Assembly: GCA_035695825.1 (NCBI GenBank)
Contig: DASRRH010000019.1
Span: 1 to 64,000 of the forward strand
DNA from: JAKEFM01 sp035695825
GTDB lineage: Bacteria > Planctomycetota > UBA1135 > JAKEFM01
Length of the DNA: 64,000 nt
Direction of reading: 5' to 3'
In this document: positions 1-7,483 of the stretch, in pieces
Layout: every line of letters begins with the position of its first letter
Position numbering within the stretch: the stretch's first letter is position 1
Made by a program: the position numbers and the translations under genes
Notes under the pieces: model-generated
What the model saw: the letters and a program-made list of their open reading frames with translations, nothing else
Told to the model about the DNA's origin: nothing
Database searches by the model: none

Positions 1-112
1 CGAGGGCGACCGTCGCCTCCTCGATCCGTCCCCGGAAGGGCGTGAAGGGGACGCAGTACCGCGAAAGTTCGATCGGGGGGACGGGAGGGGTAGGGGGCGC
101 GGGTTGGGTCAC
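1..112 (-). CDS. N-terminal fragment of a probable GrdB-like (glycine/betaine/sarcosine reductase selenoprotein B family) protein
   Basis: Only the first 37 codons lie in the window, starting at a GTG whose complement is at 110-112. After a proline-rich lead the fragment reads ELSRYCVPFTPFRGRIEEAT followed by VAL. A '(V/I)P(Y/W/F)TP ... R ... ATVALV' opening is what I recall for the glycine/betaine/sarcosine/D-proline reductase selenoprotein B family; that assignment comes from memory of the family and from very little sequence. The gene follows the selenocysteine peroxiredoxin on the same strand after 32 bases, so the two may be co-transcribed. No strong ribosome binding site is visible. The active site, which would hold a UGA if this is a GrdB homologue, is outside the window. 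Confidence 0.45.
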   Translation of the reverse strand, partial: MTQPAPPTPPVPPIELSRYCVPFTPFRGRIEEATVAL

Positions 113-144
113 GCTCGGATCGCCCGCCGCGCCCCCCCCCGGGT

Positions 145-651
145 TCACTTGAGCTTGCCGAGCACCGCCAGGAACGGGTCGGTCGGCGGCTGCTCGCTGA
201 TGTCGTGAATGTCGACGTAGGCGATCTTGCCGGCCTTGTCGACGACGAAGATCGCCCGCTCGGCGATCCCCGCGTCCCCGCGGAGCACGCCGTACTGCTG
301 GCAGGTCTGTCCGTGCGGGAAATGGTCGGCGAGGAGCGGGTAGGAGAGGCTTCCCATCGACTTCGCCCACGCCTCCTGGCTGAAGACCTGGTCCGTCGAG
401 ATGCCCAGCACCTGGGCATTGCGCCGCTCGAACTCGCGCAGGTCGCGCTCGTACGAGGGCAACTGGACCGTTCAGACGGGGGTGAAGGCGGCGGGGAAGA
501 AGACGAGCACGACGTTCTTCTTCCCGCGGTAGTCGGAGAGCTTGATCTTCTTCCGCGGGCTTCCCTTGCCGGCCGTGTCGCCGGTTGCGGTGAGCTCGAA
601 GTCGGGAGCGTCGTCGCCGACCACGAGCTTGTAGACGGGCTTCATTCCCAT
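145..651 (-). CDS. Selenocysteine-containing peroxiredoxin (in-frame UGA at the peroxidatic position)
   Basis: This is a 168-residue AhpC/TSA-type peroxiredoxin if the TGA at 472-474 is read as selenocysteine (residue 60). The N-terminal half carries APDFEL and a VVLVFFPAAFTPV strand that leads straight into the TGA, exactly where peroxiredoxins have their peroxidatic Cys (FTPVCT, as in the Cys-type paralogue at 44729-45397). The same frame continues after the TGA without a break through YPLLADHF and the conserved Arg (R132, in GIAERAIF) to a normal stop. The only Cys in the translated protein is C117. The role would be reduction of peroxides with thiols in the cytoplasm; no signal peptide is seen. 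The start is ATG at 651 with GGAGG nine bases upstream. A hairpin at 439-465 fits a bacterial SECIS. Automatic gene callers would split this gene into two fragments. Confidence 0.88.
439..465 (-). promoter_or_regulatory. Candidate bacterial SECIS hairpin for the peroxiredoxin UGA
   Basis: Read on the minus strand after the TGA (474-472), GTTGC at 463-459 pairs with GCGAC at 446-442. A C-C mismatch follows, then CTC pairs with GAG, leaving apical loop GTAC. Two further pairs form below across a bulged C. The loop opens with G, 17 bases after the UGA. Bacterial SECIS elements are known to sit within the coding region about 16-37 bases after UGA with a G among the first two loop bases; this structure meets both rules. 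Folded by eye only. Confidence 0.6.
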
Positions 652-991
652 GGGGTCGATCCTCCGGGGCTCGAAAGAGACACCGGGTCGGCCGCGGGAG
701 CGGAGGACCCGGAACGATTCCCGCCGCCACACGGTCAGGGGCGCCTCGCGCGAGGCCTTGGGGCGGGGAGCCGGATGGTAGCCAGCACCCCGGGGGGGTC
801 GCAAGGCGAGCGGGGCGCCGTCGCCTGCACGGGTCGCGCCACCGTGCGCCTCGTCGCCCCCGGTCAGGAGCGCGACCTCGGCCGCGTCGTCCTGCGCCCG
901 AAATGAATCTTCCTGGGGCCCGGTGGCCGATCCGCGACGCCTGGCGTAGGATCCTACGCTCGCTTTCTCGTCCCCTCGGGAGGGTCGGTTC
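652..991. other. Divergent intergenic region between the peroxiredoxin and a secreted protein operon
   Basis: These 340 bases separate two divergently transcribed genes and probably carry both promoters. No convincing -35/-10 pair stands out in such GC-rich sequence. A perfect 16-bp palindrome lies at 944-959 (listed separately). No ORF here has the character of a real gene. Confidence 0.5.
944..959. promoter_or_regulatory. 16-bp perfect palindrome upstream of the secreted protein/matrixin operon
   Basis: The sequence GCGTAGGATCCTACGC is its own reverse complement and ends 32 bases before the ATG at 992. It could be an operator for a dimeric regulator or part of a 5' UTR stem. No second copy was noticed in the window. 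Confidence 0.4.
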
Positions 992-1633
992 ATGCTCGAA
1001 CGCATCGCAAGGAGGGCTCGTCCCCTCGCGGCCGTCTCCGCGGCGATCCTCGTCGCTGGAGCGGCCGCGGCGACGACCGTCCAGAAGCTCGACTTCGCCG
1101 GATTGACGCGCCACGCGACGCACGTGGTCGTCGGGAAGGTGGGCGCCGGGGAGGCGGCCTTCACGCCGGACGGCGGCGCGGTCATGACGTCGACGCAGCT
1201 GACCGTCGCCGGGGAGTGGAAGGGCTCCACCGGCTCGAAGTCGATCGTCGTCCGGACTCCGGGCGGAAAGGTCGGAGACTTCGTCATGGAGGTCGCGGGG
1301 AGCCCGAACCTGCGGCCCGGGGACACGGCGCTCCTCTTCCTCGAGCGCAACCCCGACGGCACCTACGGCGTGATCTCCCTCGCGCAGGGGTCCTTCCGCG
1401 TCCTCTCCGGTCCCGACGGAACCCTCCTGGTCGAGCGGGACCCGGAGGCGAAGCACCTGATCGCCGTCGGCGGCCGATCGCCGGGGCGCGTCGAGGTCGT
1501 CCGGGCGCCGTTCCTCGCCGTCCAGACCGAGGTCGAGCGGGCGGCGCGCGCGAAGCCGCCCGAGGAAGGAGAGGCCGAGGAGTCCGAGACGATCGTCCCG
1601 GTCTCCGACGTGAAGGCGGGAGGTGGGCGGTGA
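992..1633 (+). CDS. Small secreted protein paired with a matrixin protease
   Basis: A 213-residue protein of unrecognised family with an Arg-rich N-terminus and a hydrophobic Ala-rich signal segment (about residues 12-27). The mature part opens with TTVQKLDFAGLTRHATHVVVGKV and looks like a compact beta-rich domain of about 130 residues, followed by a charged Glu-rich tail. The start ATG has GGGAGGG at good spacing. The stop overlaps the GTG of the following matrixin gene (GTGA), so the two are probably translationally coupled. A clear paralogue with the same opening (VVERLDL ... VLGTIVEA) is at 49972-50520, where it again precedes a matrixin-like gene. The repeated pairing suggests that the small protein works with the protease, for example as chaperone, inhibitor or cargo; that is inference. 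Confidence 0.8.
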   Translation: MLERIARRARPLAAVSAAILVAGAAAATTVQKLDFAGLTRHATHVVVGKVGAGEAAFTPDGGAVMTSTQLTVAGEWKGSTGSKSIVVRTPGGKVGDFVMEVAGSPNLRPGDTALLFLERNPDGTYGVISLAQGSFRVLSGPDGTLLVERDPEAKHLIAVGGRSPGRVEVVRAPFLAVQTEVERAARAKPPEEGEAEESETIVPVSDVKAGGGR

Positions 1634-2643
1634 AGCGCACGATCCTCCGCCTCGCCGTCGCGGCCGCCGTCGCGGTCGCCGCCTTCGCCACGCTCGCGCC
1701 GGCCTACGTGCTCCTCAGCCCGCCGCGGAAGTGGTTCACGGGCCGGGCGTTCGTCGTCTGCATGGCGCAGGGGGAGAACTCCCTGGCGAATTCCTTCACG
1801 CAGGGCGCCTGCCTCGCCGGCGTGCAGGCGTGGAGCGACGCCGTCCCGGGGGTCCCGGTCAGCGGGTCCGTCGACTCCTCGCAGGGGAACATCGGCTTCA
1901 ACGGCACTGACGGCCAGTCGACGATCTCCTTCGAGGATCCGCAGCACGCGCTCTCGACGGGGACCCTCGCGGCGACGACCGTCGGATACTACGCGACGGC
2001 GCAGACGATGGTCACGAACGGGACGACCTTCTACGCGTTCACGGATGCGGACGTCGTCTTCAACGACGGCGTCGACTTCACCTCCCTCGCCGACGCCGAG
2101 CAGAACGGGGCGAACGGGAGCCAGTACGACATGGAGGGGATCGCGGTCCACGAGATGGGGCACGCGATCGGGCTCGCCCACGATCCGGTCGAGCCGAGCA
2201 CGATGTACGCGACCTTCAGCGCGCACGACTACCGCAAGCGCACGCTCGACGACGTCGACGTGAACGGCGGCGGGTTCGTCTACACGCAGGGCTTCGCGCC
2301 GGTGACGTTCGCCGCCGGCACGTCGCTCGTCGCGGACACGACGCTGCTCGGGCTCTCGACGGCGACCCTGAAGGCGAACTCGAAGGTCTACGTGCGCGTG
2401 ACGGTGGTCGACGAGAACGGCAACACCGTTTCGGGCGCGAGCGTCTCGATCTCGGTCACGCGTCCGAACGGGACCGTCGCGACCGGCACGGGCACGACCT
2501 CGAGCACCGGTCGGATCACGTTCGACACGGGCAAGGTGCAGACGGCGTCCCCGGGCTACACGGCCACCGTGACGGGCATCACGAAGGCAGGCATGACGTT
2601 CAATTCCGCCGCGGGAGACTCGACGGACGTCCAGGACTTCTAG
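1630..2643 (+). CDS. Secreted matrixin-like zinc metalloprotease (M10/metzincin type)
   Basis: A 337-residue exported protein with an N-terminal signal segment (residues 1-25, Ala/Val-rich). The zinc motif HEMGHAIGLAH starts at residue 174: ligands H174, H178 and H184, catalytic Glu 175. The downstream EPSTMY supplies the metzincin Met-turn. A C-terminal Ig-like domain from about residue 225 (VRVTVVDENGNTVSGASVSI) resembles bacterial adhesion or Big-type folds and may bind substrate. GTG start at 1630 overlaps the upstream stop by four bases. The protein should hydrolyse extracellular or periplasmic peptides. A paralogue at 50530-52281 has lost the zinc ligands. Confidence 0.85.
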   Translation: MKRTILRLAVAAAVAVAAFATLAPAYVLLSPPRKWFTGRAFVVCMAQGENSLANSFTQGACLAGVQAWSDAVPGVPVSGSVDSSQGNIGFNGTDGQSTISFEDPQHALSTGTLAATTVGYYATAQTMVTNGTTFYAFTDADVVFNDGVDFTSLADAEQNGANGSQYDMEGIAVHEMGHAIGLAHDPVEPSTMYATFSAHDYRKRTLDDVDVNGGGFVYTQGFAPVTFAAGTSLVADTTLLGLSTATLKANSKVYVRVTVVDENGNTVSGASVSISVTRPNGTVATGTGTTSSTGRITFDTGKVQTASPGYTATVTGITKAGMTFNSAAGDSTDVQDF

Positions 2644-2667
2644 GACCTCGCACCTCGCTCAGGTCCT
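2642..2667. terminator. Possible short bidirectional hairpin between convergent genes
   Basis: AGGACCT at 2642-2648 pairs with AGGTCCT at 2661-2667 across a 12-base loop. It spans the ends of two convergent genes that are only 15 bases apart. There is no T-run, so termination is only suggested. Confidence 0.25.
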
Positions 2668-4218
2668 CGCGGGGCGCGCGCCGTCGATCCGGACCGGCGC
2701 TCGCCCCGCGGCGTTCCATCGTCCGTAGAGGCAGCCTAGGGCCGCCTCGACCGAGGGGGTCTCGAAGCCGTAGGCGATCAGGCGGGGTGCCCCCGGAGGC
2801 GCCGCCGCCGCCGCGAAGGGAGTTCCGAGGACGACGAGGGGAGGATTCCCCCGGGCGAGCGCCGCCCGGACCTGCGCGATCGATCTCTCTCCGGGCACCG
2901 GCCGACCGCGGAAGCCGCGGACCGCGGTGAAGAGGACGACCGCGTCGGCCGGCTCGCGGCCGCAGGCGCCCGCGAAGGCGTGGCAGGAGGCGCTCGGGTC
3001 GATGCGGCGCGCGGCCTCCTCGAAGCGCTGGGGCCCGATCTCCGTCTCGTCGTCGTCGACGAGGACGAAACGGACGCCTCGACCGGGAAGCAGGGGCCGA
3101 AGCTCCCGGGCGCCGACGAGCGTCAGGGACCGGCGCGCGACCTCGAGGGCGAGGGCGCGCGTCCCCTCGAGACCGACGGGCTCGTCGCTCGGGCCCGCCC
3201 CGCGATCGAGGGCCGCGGCGCGCTTGGCCGCGAGGACGCGGGCCGCCGCCTCGTCCAGGCGCCGCGGATCGAGCTCCCCGCGTCCGACCGCCTCGACGAT
3301 GCGGCGGACCGTCGCCACGGGGTCGGTCGGGTAGAGGACCACGTCGCATCCCGCGGCGAGCGAGCGCGCCGCCGCCTCCTCTTCCGGGAACCGCGCGCGC
3401 GCCGCCGCCATCGTGAAGGCGTCGGTGACGACCAGGCCGCCGTAGCCCATCCGCTCGCGGAGGAGCCCGGAGGCGACCGCCTTCGAGAGCGTCGCCGGGA
3501 GATCGGGGTCCCGCTCGACGGCCGGGAACCCGAGGTGGCCGACGAGGATCGCCGGGATCTCGGCTTCGACCGCGGCGGCGAAAGGGGCGAGGTCGCGGCG
3601 CTCGACCGTCTCGAGGTCGTCCTCGATCCGCGCGAGGGCGAGGTGGGAGTCGACGGTCGTCGGCCCATGTCCGGGGAAGTGCTTCGCCGTCGCGAGGAGC
3701 CCGGCTCCCGCCAGCCCGCGGGCGAAGGCGAGGCCGAGCGCCGCGACCCGTCCGGGCTCGTCCCCGAGCGCGCGCGTGTCGACGATCGGGTTGAGCGGCT
3801 CGCTCACGACGTCGAGGACCGGGGCGAAGTTCAGGTGGACGCCGAGGGCGCGCGCCTCTCGGCCGACGGCGAGGCCGACGCGCCGCGCGAGCTCCTCGTC
3901 GTCCGCCGCCCCGAGCGCCATGAAGGCCGGGAACTCCGTCGCACCCTCCACCTGCTGGCCGGCGCCGCGCTCGAAGTCGGCGCAGACGAGGAGCGGGACG
4001 CGGGAGGCCGACTGCGCCCGGGGGAGCGCGTCGCGGACCGCCGCGGCGGTCCCGCCGAAGAGCGCGATCCCGCCGGGGGAGGCCGCCTCGATCCACCGCA
4101 GGAGGTGGTCGAGCCCCTCCCGCTCGTGGTTCGGCGCCGGAGGAAGGCGCAGGGCGGGGAAGACGACCTGTCCCGCCTTCTCGTGGAGCGAGAGGTCGGA
4201 GACTCTCGGGAGCGGCAC
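2659..4218 (-). CDS. Glycoside hydrolase family 3 protein, NagZ-like beta-N-acetylhexosaminidase
   Basis: A 519-residue protein. The GH3 barrel contains the NagZ signature KHFPGHGPTTVDSH at about residue 178 and the nucleophile region VVTDAFTM at about 264. NagZ enzymes remove N-acetylglucosamine from cell-wall muropeptides or act on related hexosaminides. Standard NagZ is about 340 residues; this one has roughly 170 extra C-terminal residues that look like an alpha/beta domain (VLVDDDETEIGPQ, VVLGTPF), as in longer GH3 proteins. No clear signal peptide, so it is probably cytoplasmic. GTG at 4218 is chosen because further upstream no start is available before the divergent gene at 4259; its ribosome binding site is poor. 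Confidence 0.82.
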   Translation of the reverse strand: MPLPRVSDLSLHEKAGQVVFPALRLPPAPNHEREGLDHLLRWIEAASPGGIALFGGTAAAVRDALPRAQSASRVPLLVCADFERGAGQQVEGATEFPAFMALGAADDEELARRVGLAVGREARALGVHLNFAPVLDVVSEPLNPIVDTRALGDEPGRVAALGLAFARGLAGAGLLATAKHFPGHGPTTVDSHLALARIEDDLETVERRDLAPFAAAVEAEIPAILVGHLGFPAVERDPDLPATLSKAVASGLLRERMGYGGLVVTDAFTMAAARARFPEEEAAARSLAAGCDVVLYPTDPVATVRRIVEAVGRGELDPRRLDEAAARVLAAKRAAALDRGAGPSDEPVGLEGTRALALEVARRSLTLVGARELRPLLPGRGVRFVLVDDDETEIGPQRFEEAARRIDPSASCHAFAGACGREPADAVVLFTAVRGFRGRPVPGERSIAQVRAALARGNPPLVVLGTPFAAAAAPPGAPRLIAYGFETPSVEAALGCLYGRWNAAGRAPVRIDGARPART

Positions 4219-4258
4219 CGCCTTAGGATAGCGGCGCGCTTCCTCGAGGACGGAAACG

Positions 4259-7200
4259 ATGGCGAACGCCGCGGGCGGTCGGCTCGTCGCGGCACTCGGG
4301 CTCACGATCGGAGGTCGGATGGCGGAAGTCGCAGGGGCGGATGGCCGCGTCGCGGTCTTCTTCGAGGAGGGGTTCCCTTCGATCGACGCGCCGGCCCTCT
4401 CGCGGGCGGAGCTGGAGGAAGCGCTCGCGCCGCTCGGCGCGCGGTTCCTCGGGGTCGAGGAGACGAGGGAGAAGCTCAAGAGCGAGGACTTCGACCTCCT
4501 CGTCCTCCCGTGCGGGTCGGCGATCCCGAAGAACGCCTGGAAGGCGATCGTCACGTTCCTCGAGGAGGGGGGCTCGCTCTGCGTGCCCGGGGGCGCGCCG
4601 CTCGCCGTTCCGGTGCGGCGCGAGAAACAGGGCTGGAAGGTCGAGGTCCCGCAGCCCGCGTACGGCCGGGAGCTCCTCCTCGGCCCGCCCGCGGTGATCG
4701 TCGGGCCGGGCGGGCCGTTCGCCGCGGAGGACATCTTCTGCATCGAGGGGGACTCGGCGGGCTTCGCTCCCGCCCCTGCCGCGGAGATCCGTCCGAAGCG
4801 GATCTTCGCCTTCGACATGCGGTTCACGGACCGCAAGGATTTCGAGAAGGAGGACGGCTCCGCGGGACCGCGGGACGCCCTCGTCCGCCCGCTCGTTCGG
4901 GGCCTCCTGAAGGGGGGCGGCTTCGTCGCCTCCCTCGCCCTCGAGGTCGACCGGCTGCGCGGGCGGTTCGCCGGGGGCCGCTGGGTGCTCGCTCCCTACG
5001 AAGGTCCCCGCTCCCCCGCGCTCGTGCGCGCGCTCGCCGAACGCGCCCTCGGAGGCCCGCACGAGTTCCTCGTCCGACCTTCCTCGCCGTCGGTCGGAAG
5101 GAACGAGCGCCTCTCCTTCCGGGTCGAGTACCGCCGGCCGCGCGGAGCGAAGGCGGGGAGCGTGGTCGGGGACCCGGCGGCGAAGCCTCTCTCCGCCGAG
5201 GCCGCCCTCGCCGGGGAGGGCGGAGGGGTCCTCGCTCGGCGGACTCTCGTGCTCTCCGGGACGGAGGCCCTGCGCGTCGCGGAGCTCGACGCGGGGGAGC
5301 TTCCCGACCTCCCGGCCGGTCTCCTCACGGCCTCCGTCCGGCTCGCGGCTCCCTCCGGCGCGATCGAAGCGCGGGGGGGCGCGTGGGTCGGAGAGGAGAT
5401 GCCCGCGGGTCCGCGCATCGAGGCGAGAGGCGATCGCCTCCTCCGCGGCGGGAGGCCCTTCCCCGTCTCGGGGATGACCTACATGGGCTCCGACGTCCAC
5501 CGGAAGTTCCTCTTCGAGCCGAACCCGGCGCTCTGGGTCGAGGAGATGGCGGCGATGAAGCGCGCGGGCGTGAACCTGTTGCGCACGGGGATCTGGACGG
5601 CCTGGAAGACCGCGATGCTCGACGCGGGCGCGCCGTCCGACTCCTTCCTGCGATCCCTCGACGCCTTCGTCCTCGCGGCGGCGAAGAGCGGCCTCCCGGT
5701 GATCTTCACCTTCTTCTCCTTCCTCCCCGAGGCGTGGGGAGGCGAGAACCCCTTCCTCGATCCGCGCGCGGTCGCGGCGCAGCGCGAGTTCGTCTCGGGC
5801 GTCGCGCGGCGCTACCGCGGCTCGCCGTGGGTCCTCTACGACTTCATCAACGAGCCCTCCTTCTCCTCGGCGCGCCACCTCTGGCTCGCGCGACCCAACG
5901 CCGATCCGCACGAGGAGGCGGCGTGGAAGGAGTGGCTGAAGGAGACCTACTCCGTCGAGGAGAAAGGGGCGGACGGCAAGGAGCGCGAGGAGTCCGAGGC
6001 GTGGGGGGAGGTGTTCGAGCGCTGGCGGCTCTCCCCGCGGGGGGGCCTCCGGCTCCCCGCTCCCGAGGAGTTCGAGCCCTGGCGCCACGTCTACGAGGGG
6101 AAGGTTCCCCGGAAGGCCGCGGCCTATCCGCGGTTCGCGCAGAGGGCCTTCGCCGCGTGGGCGGCGGCGATGCGGGAGACGGTTCGGGCGAACGCCGGGC
6201 CGGAGGCGCTCGTCACCGTGGGGCAGGACGAGGGAGGGCTCGCGGATCGGCCCCACCCGCTCCTCCACGCGGGGGCCGTGGACTTCACCTGCATCCACAC
6301 CTGGTGGAACAACGACGACCTCCTCTGGGACGCCGTCTGCGCGAAGGCCTCCGGCAAGCCCCTGCTCGTCGAGGAGACCGGGGTCATGCTCGAGGAGGAC
6401 ATGGACGGGAGGAGCCGGAGATCTCCCGGCGAGGTCCGTGACCTCCTCGAGCGCAAGCTCGCCCTCTCCCTCGCCGGTCGCGCGGTCGGCTCGGTCGTCT
6501 GGACCTGGAACGCCAACCCCTACATGCCCTCCGACAACGAGGCCTCGATCGGACTGCTCCGCGCGGACGGATCCGAGAAACCCGAGCTCGCCGTCTTCCG
6601 CGACTTCGCCGCCTTCCTCCAGAGGAACGCGGAGCGGCTCGTCGACCCGGAGCCCGACCCGGTCGCGGTCCTCCTCCCCCACTCCGGGCAGTACGCGCCG
6701 CGCTCCCACGTCCTCGAGGCCACCCGGCGCTGCGTCCGGACCCTCTTCTGCCGGCTCGGGGTCGGCGCGGAGGCCTCGAGCGATCTCGCGCCGGACGGCC
6801 TCGACGGCCGCCGGCTGGTCGTCGTCCCGTCGCCGGAGGCCCTCGCACGGAGGGGATGGGACGCGCTCGAGAAGGCGGTGCGCGGGGGCGCGACCGCGCT
6901 CCTCACGGGGCCGTTCGACGCCGACGAGGACGGTCTCCCGGCCGGCCGGCTCGGCGCGCTCGGCCTCGCCGGCGAGGTGCGTCCCGTCGCGCGGGAGGCG
7001 CGGGTCGAGGTCGGCGGCGCATCCGTCTCCGCGTCCTTCGGCGGGTGGAAGCTCGAACGCGTCGGCTGGCTCGACCTCGGCGGCTCGCCGCCCGCCCTCG
7101 TCGAGAAGCCGCTCGGCGCGGGGCGCTTCCTCCTCTGTCCCTTGCCGATCGAGCTCTCCGACGACCCCGACTCGACCGAGGCCGTCTACCGCGACGCCCT

Positions 7201-7423
7201 CCGGATCGCGGGAGTCGCCCTCCCGTCCGCTCCGCCGCGGGGCCTCCTCGTCCGGACGCTCCGGTTCCCGACCGCCGACCTCCTCGTCGGCGTGAACGAG
7301 GGGGCGGAGGCGATCGCGGCGCCCTTCGGAGATCGGGCGGGGGCGCCCCGGTCGATCGCGCCGGGGCGCGCCGTCCTCCTCCTCGTCGAGCGCGGCGCCG
7401 GAAACGTGATCGACGCGAGGTGA
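4259..7423 (+). CDS. Large clan GH-A-like glycoside hydrolase (GH5/GH42-type barrel)
   Basis: A 1054-residue protein. Roughly the first 380 residues form an N-terminal alpha/beta and beta-sandwich region with LVLPCG near residue 82. A TIM barrel follows from about residue 395 (VSGMTYMGSDVHRKF). It carries LYDFINEP with probable acid/base E532 and LLVEETG with probable nucleophile E706, the usual clan GH-A spacing. The barrel also has IHTWWNN and WTWNANPYM, aromatic residues typical of sugar subsites. The C-terminal part resembles the glutamine-amidotransferase-like trimerisation and beta domains of GH42 beta-galactosidases. It should cleave a beta-linked glycan; the substrate cannot be read from sequence. 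ATG at 4259 has AGGA ten bases upstream. It is divergent from the GH3 gene with only 40 bases between. Confidence 0.75.
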   Translation: MANAAGGRLVAALGLTIGGRMAEVAGADGRVAVFFEEGFPSIDAPALSRAELEEALAPLGARFLGVEETREKLKSEDFDLLVLPCGSAIPKNAWKAIVTFLEEGGSLCVPGGAPLAVPVRREKQGWKVEVPQPAYGRELLLGPPAVIVGPGGPFAAEDIFCIEGDSAGFAPAPAAEIRPKRIFAFDMRFTDRKDFEKEDGSAGPRDALVRPLVRGLLKGGGFVASLALEVDRLRGRFAGGRWVLAPYEGPRSPALVRALAERALGGPHEFLVRPSSPSVGRNERLSFRVEYRRPRGAKAGSVVGDPAAKPLSAEAALAGEGGGVLARRTLVLSGTEALRVAELDAGELPDLPAGLLTASVRLAAPSGAIEARGGAWVGEEMPAGPRIEARGDRLLRGGRPFPVSGMTYMGSDVHRKFLFEPNPALWVEEMAAMKRAGVNLLRTGIWTAWKTAMLDAGAPSDSFLRSLDAFVLAAAKSGLPVIFTFFSFLPEAWGGENPFLDPRAVAAQREFVSGVARRYRGSPWVLYDFINEPSFSSARHLWLARPNADPHEEAAWKEWLKETYSVEEKGADGKEREESEAWGEVFERWRLSPRGGLRLPAPEEFEPWRHVYEGKVPRKAAAYPRFAQRAFAAWAAAMRETVRANAGPEALVTVGQDEGGLADRPHPLLHAGAVDFTCIHTWWNNDDLLWDAVCAKASGKPLLVEETGVMLEEDMDGRSRRSPGEVRDLLERKLALSLAGRAVGSVVWTWNANPYMPSDNEASIGLLRADGSEKPELAVFRDFAAFLQRNAERLVDPEPDPVAVLLPHSGQYAPRSHVLEATRRCVRTLFCRLGVGAEASSDLAPDGLDGRRLVVVPSPEALARRGWDALEKAVRGGATALLTGPFDADEDGLPAGRLGALGLAGEVRPVAREARVEVGGASVSASFGGWKLERVGWLDLGGSPPALVEKPLGAGRFLLCPLPIELSDDPDSTEAVYRDALRIAGVALPSAPPRGLLVRTLRFPTADLLVGVNEGAEAIAAPFGDRAGAPRSIAPGRAVLLLVERGAGNVIDAR

Positions 7424-7444
7424 CCCGGGTAGATCCCCTCGATC

Positions 7445-7477
7445 CTTCCCGACGCGCGGCGCGGAGATGCCGGGAAG
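7445..7477. terminator. Hairpin between convergent genes, likely bidirectional terminator
   Basis: CTTCCCG at 7445-7451 pairs with CGGGAAG at 7471-7477. It sits in the 60-base gap between convergent ends at 7423 and 7484. No poly-T tract follows, which is common in GC-rich genomes. Confidence 0.4.
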
Positions 7478-7483
7478 TCGGGG

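Noticed and set aside
145..651. Peroxiredoxin as a frameshifted or nonsense pseudogene
   Set aside because: The frame is intact on both sides of the TGA, the codon replaces exactly the catalytic Cys, a SECIS-like stem follows, and a second gene in the window shows the same pattern.
2980..6441. Long open frames on the strand opposite or in other frames of the real genes, some over 1000 codons
   Set aside because: They arise from the extreme GC content: they are Arg/Gly/Pro-rich, have no domains, and lie over genes with clear conserved motifs.
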